DNA of 64,000 bases from an uncultured Pelagibacteraceae bacterium (lineage in GTDB: Bacteria; Pseudomonadota; Alphaproteobacteria; Pelagibacterales; Pelagibacteraceae), in contig CACIJX010000003.1 of NCBI GenBank assembly GCA_902587085.1, positions 1 through 64,000 of the forward strand, in the 5' to 3' direction. Positions 51,229 to 59,198 of the stretch are shown in pieces. The notes beneath the pieces were generated by a model. The model worked only from the letters and a program-made list of their open reading frames with translations, searched no databases and was not told the origin of the DNA. The translations under genes were made by a program, and so were the position numbers. Each line of letters begins with the position of its first letter. Position 1 is the stretch's first letter.

Positions 51229-52194
51229 ATGAACAATCTCTCTGAAGAAAATATTGAAAAAGTTTTATTAGAAAATTTTACAAAATTAATGCCGACTTTT
51301 TATGAAATGCAGAGTGATTTTTTATCCGGTTTATACAAAAGATATGGAGACCTAGAAGGAGGTCATATTGTAATTTTTTTTGCAAGAGATTTACATTTGG
51401 AAATCTTAAGAAAAAGAGAAAATGATTTAACTTTTAATTTATCACTGGATAACTTTTGGAATAATCATAAATCTATTAATCAAGAAAAGAAAAAAATAAT
51501 TCATATCTCTCGAAATACAGGAATACCTAAAGAGACAGCTAGAAGAAAATTAATTTCTTTAATTAAAAAAAAACACATAAAAAAAGTTGACAAAAATAGG
51601 ATTTTTTGGGAACCAGTATCAGAATTTAAAGATAGCTATATTAAAATAATTGAACATCAAATCCAGGCTTTATCTAAATTCATATATGAACAAAGTAAAT
51701 TTCTAAATTTAAACCTTTCTTATCAAAAAATACAAAAGGAAATTAAAGGTAATTACTCTTTTTTCTGGTATCATTATTTGAACTTTCAATTACAATATAT
51801 AAGATTTTGGCAAGAAAAATTAAAAGATCTTGAGATGCTTTTAATTGGTCTTCAAGCACAAATACAAACCTTAAATTTTTTGAATAAAAAAACACCTGGT
51901 AATTTTAATCAATTATTTAATAAAATTCCGAAAAACATTGATATACGTGAAGCTAATATAAGTGCAGCTTCAATATCCGATATAACAGGAATACCAAGGC
52001 CTACTTGTATAAGAAAGCTCGAAAGATTTGTTAAAATGAAATTTGTTGAAAAAGATTCTATATCAAGAAGGTATTATCTAGTTCTAGAACAATTTAATAC
52101 TAATCCATTAATACCAGCTACAGAAGGAATGAAAAAAACTATAAATATATTTAGCAACTTTTCCTCTATTACTTTTAAAGGACTATGTAGATAA
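51229..52194 (+). CDS. putative regulator with two tandem winged-HTH units
   Basis: IIHISRNTGIPKETARRKLISLIKKKHIKKVDKNRIFWEP and AASISDITGIPRPTCIRKLERFVKMKFVEKDSISRRYYLV. Confidence 0.7.
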   Translation: MNNLSEENIEKVLLENFTKLMPTFYEMQSDFLSGLYKRYGDLEGGHIVIFFARDLHLEILRKRENDLTFNLSLDNFWNNHKSINQEKKKIIHISRNTGIPKETARRKLISLIKKKHIKKVDKNRIFWEPVSEFKDSYIKIIEHQIQALSKFIYEQSKFLNLNLSYQKIQKEIKGNYSFFWYHYLNFQLQYIRFWQEKLKDLEMLLIGLQAQIQTLNFLNKKTPGNFNQLFNKIPKNIDIREANISAASISDITGIPRPTCIRKLERFVKMKFVEKDSISRRYYLVLEQFNTNPLIPATEGMKKTINIFSNFSSITFKGLCR

Positions 52195-52195
52195 T

Positions 52196-52393
52196 CTAAA
52201 GTGTTAACATTATTCCAAAAACTGTTACAGCAGATATTACCGCTGCGGAAATAACAACATTTGATCTTTTATTTTTTTTTTCTTCTTCTCTTATTCTTAC
52301 CATAAGATGATTAAGATCAACTCTGCTGCTACTGTAAGATTTTTCTGTTTTAGTGTTTTGATCTTCTCCCATACTCATGATTAATTTAAACAC
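52196..52393 (-). CDS. small protein with one C-terminal transmembrane helix
   Basis: 65-aa ORF ending NVVISAAVISAVTVFGIMLTL. Confidence 0.5.
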   Translation of the reverse strand: MFKLIMSMGEDQNTKTEKSYSSSRVDLNHLMVRIREEEKKNKRSNVVISAAVISAVTVFGIMLTL

Positions 52394-52491
52394 TGCTTAA
52401 AATAAAATTAAAGATATCATTTGTTCATAATGAGAGTTTTGATGTCATATTACTGTTCAAATTGGGCTTAAATTTATTTTTGATGAAATGG

Positions 52492-53832
52492 CTATCTTGA
52501 TTTACAATACTCTGAAATTCCTTTTCTTAATTTTTCAACAATTTCGTCTATATGTCTTTTTTCACAAATAAACGGAGGAGCAATAATTAAGCAATCCCCT
52601 GTAGCCTTAAAGTTTACTCCAGCCTCATAACATTTTTTATATGTTAGAAAACCTGCTTTACCAGGTCTGTCAGATTTTTTTATATCTATTCCTCCCATCA
52701 ATCCATAACCTCTTATATTTTCGACACAATCTATATCTTTTAAAGAAAATAATCCCTCTAGAAAATATGATGAAAGATTTTTTGCCCTGTTGAAAATATC
52801 TTCTTTTTCAAAAATATCTTGAACTGCTAAAGCAGCGGCTACTGCAACGGGTATACCTGAATACGTATAACCATGAAAAAGTTCTATAACTCCATCTGGT
52901 GAAGCATTAACAATGGTATCATATATTTCTTCTTTAACTGCAACAACGCCCATAGGAACAATTCCGTTTGTAGTTGCCTTTGCCATAGTCATCAAATCTG
53001 GAGTTACACCATACTCTTTAGCTGCAAATGATGAACCTGTTCTTCCCCAACCAGTTATTACTTCGTCAAAAATTAAAAGTATGTCGTGTTTATCACAAAT
53101 TTCCCTTAATCTATTTAAATAACCTTTTGGTGGTACTAAAGTTCCGGTTGATCCAGAGATTGGTTCAACAATACAGGCAGCTATATTTTCAGAACCAAAA
53201 TTTAAAGCTATTCTCTCTAAATCATCTGCAAGTTCTTTTCCAGTTTCAGGTTGACCTTTGATAAATTTATGCTCTGGAAGATGTGTGTGTCTCATGTGAA
53301 CAACGCCTGGCATTAAAATGCTCGCGAATGTTTTTACATTGTTGATCATACCACCCACTGACGTTGCTCCAATATTCATTCCATGATAAGCTCTTTCTCT
53401 ACCAATAAATCTAAACCTTTGTCCATGTCCTCTTGCTTTATGGTAAGCAATACAGATTTTTAAAGCTGTTTCTACGGCAGTTGAACCACATATTGTATAA
53501 AATATTTGATTCAAATTTCCTGGAGTATGCTTTGCTATTTTTGTGGCTAATTCAAAAGAACCGCCAAAACCTTGTTGGAAAGGTTGCACATAATCAAGGG
53601 TTTTAAGTTGTTTTGTAATTGCATCTATAATTTCTTTTCTACCATGACCTAGGGGGTTACAAAACAAACCTGAACTAGCATCAATTTGAGTTCTTCCTTT
53701 GTGATCTTTTAAGTAGACACCTTTTGCTTCAGTGATGAGCCTTGGATCCTTTTTAAAATCTTTATTAGACGTAAACGGCATCCAATGTTCGTGTAATGAG
53801 TTTGGAATACCAGTTCTATTTTCACTTGCCAT
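52492..53832 (-). CDS. class III aminotransferase (omega-amino acid--pyruvate type)
   Basis: EHWMPFTSNKDF, CGSTAVETALKICIAYH, LIFDEVITGWGRTG, MAKATTNG (PLP Lys). Confidence 0.92.
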   Translation of the reverse strand: MASENRTGIPNSLHEHWMPFTSNKDFKKDPRLITEAKGVYLKDHKGRTQIDASSGLFCNPLGHGRKEIIDAITKQLKTLDYVQPFQQGFGGSFELATKIAKHTPGNLNQIFYTICGSTAVETALKICIAYHKARGHGQRFRFIGRERAYHGMNIGATSVGGMINNVKTFASILMPGVVHMRHTHLPEHKFIKGQPETGKELADDLERIALNFGSENIAACIVEPISGSTGTLVPPKGYLNRLREICDKHDILLIFDEVITGWGRTGSSFAAKEYGVTPDLMTMAKATTNGIVPMGVVAVKEEIYDTIVNASPDGVIELFHGYTYSGIPVAVAAALAVQDIFEKEDIFNRAKNLSSYFLEGLFSLKDIDCVENIRGYGLMGGIDIKKSDRPGKAGFLTYKKCYEAGVNFKATGDCLIIAPPFICEKRHIDEIVEKLRKGISEYCKSR

Positions 53833-53838
53833 AAATTT

Positions 53839-54162
53839 TTATTTACCAGGTTCTTTATAAGTTGATGACATTTTTTTTGCAGTATCAGCAATATTATTTA
53901 AATCTGCAGACTCAAGTATTGTGAAATTTTCAACAGTTCCACTCGACACAGCAACCATCTTTGCAGCAGCCATTTGTTCAAAAGTACCCTCTAGAACAGC
54001 AATAAAATCAAATGCACCTCTTAAAAGTGAATAGTCTATCATCTTTGCACCACCTGCCTCGACAAGAGCCTGTGTTGCTACTTTTCTATTTGTTGAAGGA
54101 TTATTTACAAAACCAGCTAATCCTTTAGCAGTATAACAACCCATTGTATAAAATTTAGTCAT
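53839..54162 (-). CDS. GYD domain-containing protein
   Basis: MTKFYTMGCYTAKGLAGFV...R..AT.ALVEAGGAKMIDYSLLRGAFDFIAVLEG. Confidence 0.8.
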   Translation of the reverse strand: MTKFYTMGCYTAKGLAGFVNNPSTNRKVATQALVEAGGAKMIDYSLLRGAFDFIAVLEGTFEQMAAAKMVAVSSGTVENFTILESADLNNIADTAKKMSSTYKEPGK

Positions 54163-54209
54163 TTTTTTTTCTCCTTTTGTTTTAAATGCAATTATTACAA
54201 ATTTTATTT

Positions 54210-55193
54210 CTAATAACCAGTTTTTTTTACAAATTTTAAATCAGAATCCACCATATCTTTTACTAGGTTTTTGAAGGATACCTTTGGCCTCCATTTTAGT
54301 TTTTTTCTGGCTTTAGAACAATTTGCTAATAATGTATCAACTTCAGATGGTCTAAAAAGTTTTTTATCAACAATAACATAGTCATTATAATTTAAACCAA
54401 CAATTGAAAATGCAACTTTAGCGAATTCTTTCACTGAATGCTGTTTTCCGGTACCAATTACAAAATCATCCGGTTTTTTTTGTTGAAGCATCAGCCACAT
54501 AGCCTCAACATAATCTTGAGCATGGCCCCAATCTCTATAAGCATTTATATTTCCCAATTTTAGATTTCTTTGTAAGCCTAATTTTATTTTTGCAACTGAA
54601 TGTGAAATTTTTCTAGTAACAAACTCAAACCCTCTTCTAGGAGACTCATGATTAAATAATATACCTGTACAACCATATATTTTATAGGCCTCCCTATAAT
54701 TTCTAGTTAAATCATGACCTGTAACTTTAGAAATGCCATATGATGATCTTGGATAAAAAGGAGTTTTTTCATTTTGCGGGACAGATTGTACTTTACCAAA
54801 CATTTCTGATGATCCTGCAAAATAGAATTTTGATTTTGGCGAGAAATCCCTTATTGCTGAGAGTAAGTAATGAGTTCCATTAATATTTATATTTAATGTT
54901 GAAAACTCATCTCTGAAAGAATAGTCCAAATAACTTTGCGCGGCTAGATGATAAATTTCGGAAGGTTTAATTTTTTGTACTATTTTTACCACACTAGCAT
55001 AGCTTTCTAAAGAACCAGCATGTAATGTAATTCTGTTTGCAATATTTTTTATCCTCCAAAGCCTATGGGACTCATATTCAGAGGCTATTCTTCTTACGAT
55101 GCCATGTACTTTATATTTTTTTTTTAATAAAAATTCAGCTAAATAGGATCCGTCTTGACCTGTTATTCCTGTAATTAAAGCAGTTTTAGCCAT
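54210..55193 (-). CDS. gmd: GDP-mannose 4,6-dehydratase
   Basis: LITGITGQDGSYLAEFLLKKKYKVHGIVRR, LFNHESPRRGFEFVTRKI, RPSEVDTLLANCSKARKKLKW. Confidence 0.93.
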   Translation of the reverse strand: MAKTALITGITGQDGSYLAEFLLKKKYKVHGIVRRIASEYESHRLWRIKNIANRITLHAGSLESYASVVKIVQKIKPSEIYHLAAQSYLDYSFRDEFSTLNININGTHYLLSAIRDFSPKSKFYFAGSSEMFGKVQSVPQNEKTPFYPRSSYGISKVTGHDLTRNYREAYKIYGCTGILFNHESPRRGFEFVTRKISHSVAKIKLGLQRNLKLGNINAYRDWGHAQDYVEAMWLMLQQKKPDDFVIGTGKQHSVKEFAKVAFSIVGLNYNDYVIVDKKLFRPSEVDTLLANCSKARKKLKWRPKVSFKNLVKDMVDSDLKFVKKTGY

Positions 55194-55250
55194 TTAATTT
55201 TTTTGTTTTTAAATACGTTTTGACTATAGTATGAAGTTCGAAATATTCCA

Positions 55251-56054
55251 ATGTATATTAAGAATTTATTTTTTTTTATTATATTATTCATAACTACCAA
55301 AGCTTTTGGGGTAGAATTTAATGGAAAATTTATACAGGGCCATTTTATAATTGGCAAAACTGAACCTAAAACCAAAATTTGGATAGATAAACAAAAAATT
55401 AGGGTTACAGATGATGGCTTCTTTGCTTTTGGAATAGGTAGAGATAGAAAATATGATGTGGTTATAACAACACAAAAAGACGATAAAGAGGTAAAAATTG
55501 TAAAAAAAGTTCAAAAAAGAAAATACAAAATTCAAAGAATAGATGGTTTGCCTGAAAAAAAAGTCACTCCTCCAAAAGAGTTATACGAAAGGATTAAAAA
55601 GGAAAATAAAATTATATCTCAGGCAAGAGCTATTAATAGTAATTTAAATTTTTTTAAAAATAAGTTTATAAGTCCTTTAGACAATGCAATTGTTACAGGA
55701 GTTTACGGAAGTCAAAGAATACTCAATGGAAAACCTAAATGGCCTCACTATGGAATAGACTTTGCAGCAAAAGCAGGAACAGAAATTAAAGCTATGCTTG
55801 ATGGTACTGCAACTATGGTTGAACCTGATTTGTTTTATACAGGAGGAACATTGATATTTGATCATGGTCATGGAATTTCTACATTGTATATGCATTTACA
55901 AAAGATTTATGTAAAAAAGGGACAAAAAGTAAAACAAGGAGATATAATCGGAACAGTTGGATCCACAGGTAGATCAACTGGTGCTCATCTAGATGTAAGA
56001 CTTAATTGGTTTGGAACAAGGCTTGATCCTGCAACAGTTCTAAAATTAAATTAA
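55251..56054 (+). CDS. M23 family metallopeptidase
   Basis: HYGIDFAAKAGTEIKAM, LYMHL, VGSTGRSTGAHLDVRL; signal-peptide-like N-terminus. Confidence 0.9.
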   Translation: MYIKNLFFFIILFITTKAFGVEFNGKFIQGHFIIGKTEPKTKIWIDKQKIRVTDDGFFAFGIGRDRKYDVVITTQKDDKEVKIVKKVQKRKYKIQRIDGLPEKKVTPPKELYERIKKENKIISQARAINSNLNFFKNKFISPLDNAIVTGVYGSQRILNGKPKWPHYGIDFAAKAGTEIKAMLDGTATMVEPDLFYTGGTLIFDHGHGISTLYMHLQKIYVKKGQKVKQGDIIGTVGSTGRSTGAHLDVRLNWFGTRLDPATVLKLN

Positions 56055-57892
56055 TCTTTTTCAAATTTATTGATATAATTTTTAAATAAATTTTTATTTT
56101 GTTTTTCTTTATACAAAATAAAATTTTCACAAACTAAAATATCTAAATTTGTTCCCATAAAACATCTGAAAGCATCCTCAACTAAACAAACAATGGGTTC
56201 CCCTCTGACATTAAGAGATGTATTCAATAATAAAGGACATCCAGTTACATCTTTAAATTTTTGTAAAAGCTTATAATATTTTGGATTAGTTTGTTTATGA
56301 ACTGTTTGAATTCGCGCTGAGTAATCAACATGTGTTACAGCTGGAATTGAAGATCTTTTAATATTTAATTTTTCTATACCAAATAGTTTTTTGTCTTTTT
56401 CATTCATAGGGATTTGAATATTTTTTTTAACATTGGCAACTAGAAGCATATAAGGACTATCAACATTTAATTCAAACCAATCATTAAGATCTTCACGAAG
56501 AATTGAAGGCGCAAAAGGTCTAAAGCTTTCCCTAAATTTTACTTTTAAATTAAGTTCTTTTTGCATTTTATCAGATCTAGGATCTGCAATAATTGATCTT
56601 GATCCTAAAGCTCTAGGTCCAAATTCCATTCTTCCTTGAAACCAACCTATAGATTTTTCTTTTATGAGCTCATTAACAATTGTAGTAATTAAAACTTCTT
56701 GATTAAGTTTTTCATATTTAGCACCAACTTTTTTTAGTTTATATTCTATCTGTTCATCGCTAAAAGATGGTCCTAGAAAAGAGCCTTTCATACTATCACT
56801 ATCTGAGTTTGTTTGTCTTTTTTTTCCAAGTTCCTGGTACCAAAAACCTAATGCAGCACCTAGAGACCCTCCTGCATCTCCAGCTGCAGGTTGAAACCAA
56901 ATGTTTTCAAAACTTTGATTTTTTAAAATTTTACCATTTGCAACACAGTTTAGCGCAACACCTCCAGCCATACACAAGTTTTTAATTTTTGTCTCTTTAG
57001 CAATAGATGAAGTTAATTTTAAAACTATTTCTTCTGTTGCTGCCTGTATTGAGGATGCAATATCCATATGAAATTGTGTTAATAAATCTTTTTCTGGATC
57101 TCGTACTTTTTTTCCAAATAAATTAGAAAATTTTTCATTTGTCATTGTAAGACCAGTTGCATAATTAAAATATTTCATATTTAATCTAAATGTTCCGTCG
57201 TCTTTTAAGTCAATAAGCTCATTTAAAATAAGATTTTTGAATTTGGGTTGTCCATATGGAGCTAATCCCATAACTTTATATTCCCCGCTGTTAACTTTAA
57301 AACCTGTATAATAAGTAAATGCTGAGTAAAGTAATCCAATCGAATGTGGAAAATGAATTTCTCTTAACATATTAATCTTATTTTCTTTGCCCACAGCAAC
57401 TGTTGTTGTTGCCCATTCACCAACTCCATCCAAAGTCAGTACAACTGCTTCTTTAAAGGGAGAGGGATAAAATGCGCTTGCAGCATGACTAAAATGATGT
57501 TCTGAAAAATTAATTTTATTAATATCATTGAAATTTTTGTCATGTTGTTTAAGTTTTTCAAATAAAAATTTTTTTTGGAAAAGTTTTTCTCTTAACCAAA
57601 TTGGCATAGACATAGAGAATGATAAAAAGCCTTTAGGAGCAAAAGCTAAATACGTTTCTAATAATCTTTCAAATTTTAAAAATGGTTTTTCGAAGAAAAC
57701 AATATGATCTATCTCACTAATTTTTAAATTAGAATGCTCTAAAACAAATTTTATGGAATTAAATGGGTATCTAGAATCATGTTTTTTTCTAGAAAATCTT
57801 TCTTCCTGAGCAGCTGAAATAATTTTACCGTCAATAATTAAAGCTGCAGCGCTGTCATGATAAAATGCTGAGATGCCTAAAATTGATGTCAC
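56051..57892 (-). CDS. carbamoyltransferase (NodU/CmcH/TobZ family), GTG start
   Basis: ILGISAFYHDSAAALI, EERFSRKKHD, HHFSHAASAFY, LGPSFS, LLNTSLNVRGEPIV. Confidence 0.95.
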   Translation of the reverse strand: MTSILGISAFYHDSAAALIIDGKIISAAQEERFSRKKHDSRYPFNSIKFVLEHSNLKISEIDHIVFFEKPFLKFERLLETYLAFAPKGFLSFSMSMPIWLREKLFQKKFLFEKLKQHDKNFNDINKINFSEHHFSHAASAFYPSPFKEAVVLTLDGVGEWATTTVAVGKENKINMLREIHFPHSIGLLYSAFTYYTGFKVNSGEYKVMGLAPYGQPKFKNLILNELIDLKDDGTFRLNMKYFNYATGLTMTNEKFSNLFGKKVRDPEKDLLTQFHMDIASSIQAATEEIVLKLTSSIAKETKIKNLCMAGGVALNCVANGKILKNQSFENIWFQPAAGDAGGSLGAALGFWYQELGKKRQTNSDSDSMKGSFLGPSFSDEQIEYKLKKVGAKYEKLNQEVLITTIVNELIKEKSIGWFQGRMEFGPRALGSRSIIADPRSDKMQKELNLKVKFRESFRPFAPSILREDLNDWFELNVDSPYMLLVANVKKNIQIPMNEKDKKLFGIEKLNIKRSSIPAVTHVDYSARIQTVHKQTNPKYYKLLQKFKDVTGCPLLLNTSLNVRGEPIVCLVEDAFRCFMGTNLDILVCENFILYKEKQNKNLFKNYINKFEKD

Positions 57893-58045
57893 TTAAAATA
57901 TTGTATAAATAAATGGTGCAACTGCAGAACCCTGGCTTAAAACTATAAGTATGCCAAAAAGAGCTAAAACAATTATAATTGGGAAAAGCCAGTATTTTTT
58001 TCTTTCTCTCAAAAAAAGAAAAAACTCATTTAAAAAACTCAACAT
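57893..58045 (-). CDS. DUF5989-like (SxtK-like) small membrane protein, 50 aa; absent from the supplied ORF track
   Basis: Manual translation: MLSFLNEFFLFLRERKKYWLFPIIIVLALFGILIVLSQGSAVAPFIYTIF; ATG overlaps upstream TAA by 1 nt. Confidence 0.8.
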   Translation of the reverse strand: MLSFLNEFFLFLRERKKYWLFPIIIVLALFGILIVLSQGSAVAPFIYTIF

Positions 58046-58422
58046 TAAAACTGCCTTTTCATTGAACCAACATTTTTTTCCCTTTTAATCCAATACGAAT
58101 TATTATTTGAAAATTTTGTTTTCAATAAATCTTTTCCTATTAATCTCATAAATATACCTATTGGCGTTATGATTAAAAAATAGACAAAGGCCATTACAAT
58201 CGGTGATATAACTCTACCAAGAATTTCCCCGAATTTAATCCACGCTAAATTTAATGGTGTTAAAAGTTTTGAATTTATTGCGGCTAAAATTAAAAAAATT
58301 ATGGAAACTGGAATAGGCCAAACTCTAAATGAATTGCCACTCATTAAAGGCCAAAAAGCTATTAAAGCAAAAACAATTGAAAATAAAATCCCAAAACTTC
58401 TATTTGAGCTGATCCTATTCAT
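58045..58422 (-). CDS. SxtJ-like membrane protein
   Basis: RSFGILFSIVFALIAFWPL...AWIKFGEILGRVISPIVMAFVYFLIITPIGIFMRLIGKDLL; adjacent to carbamoyltransferase. Confidence 0.8.
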   Translation of the reverse strand: MNRISSNRSFGILFSIVFALIAFWPLMSGNSFRVWPIPVSIIFLILAAINSKLLTPLNLAWIKFGEILGRVISPIVMAFVYFLIITPIGIFMRLIGKDLLKTKFSNNNSYWIKREKNVGSMKRQF

Positions 58423-58464
58423 TAATGACTAGATACATTAATGATTTAAAATTTTCAAACTTAT

Positions 58465-59130
58465 TTAAGCTGCTATCCCAATTTTATGTTTTGAGGTCAT
58501 GCCGCTCAAAAAATTCCAAAGATATCTTGCTGTATATACTGATGCTTTCTCAGCTTTATGCTTTTCTTCTTCTGATAAACCATCTAATAATTTTTCGCAT
58601 TCTTTTCTATGTATAACATCAGCAGCTTTATGAGCTTCAAAAAATTCTAATCCCTCTTTTGAGTTCACCCCATAAAATTGTTTAAGTCCTCGGATTTTAG
58701 TTTCAGCAATTTCAGGAATTTGTCTCTCATAAGTGTAAAGAGATGCTAGCCCTTCAGCATAAGATAGTCTTGCTTGATGAAAAAAATTATCAATCATATC
58801 TTTTGTAAACCAATCTAACTTTACATCTTCAATTTTATTTGGATCAGCTCCTAAAGCTAAAGCAAAGTTTTTCCATAACTTAGGATGATCAGCATCTTTA
58901 TTTTCTTCATCTTGTAAATTTTCTAATAAGATCTTTCTTTTACCGATATCTTCGCATAAAGAATGTGTTGCACTTATATATCTTGGAAAAGCTTTTACGT
59001 GTTGATAATATTGTTCTGCATAATCTTTTATAATTTCTCTTGTTAATTTTCCTTCATTCCAAGATTTATAGAATGGATGTTTTAGTAAGTGATATTTATC
59101 TAGTTTTTCGTTTAAATTTTTAGAAAACAT
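58465..59130 (-). CDS. CADD-family heme-oxygenase-like di-iron protein (putative pABA/folate-related)
   Basis: HPFYKSWNEGKLTREIIKDYAEQYYQHVKAFPRY, DEENKDADHPKLW, YTYERQIPEIAETKIRGL, FFEAHKAADVIHRKE. Confidence 0.82.
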   Translation of the reverse strand: MFSKNLNEKLDKYHLLKHPFYKSWNEGKLTREIIKDYAEQYYQHVKAFPRYISATHSLCEDIGKRKILLENLQDEENKDADHPKLWKNFALALGADPNKIEDVKLDWFTKDMIDNFFHQARLSYAEGLASLYTYERQIPEIAETKIRGLKQFYGVNSKEGLEFFEAHKAADVIHRKECEKLLDGLSEEEKHKAEKASVYTARYLWNFLSGMTSKHKIGIAA

Positions 59131-59198
59131 TTTTTCCTCCGTTATTGATACTTTAATTTAAATTTTAAATTAAACAATTAAAATAATTGTCCACAACT

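Noticed and set aside
53028-53261. ORFs 53028-53261 (+) and 53709-53891 (-) overlapping the class III aminotransferase
   Set aside because: The aminotransferase reading frame is complete with all motifs; these translations are low-complexity artefacts.
53839-54162. GYD-domain gene as part of a novel operon with the class III aminotransferase
   Set aside because: Adjacent and co-directional, but nothing in the sequences indicates a shared pathway; left as separate annotations.
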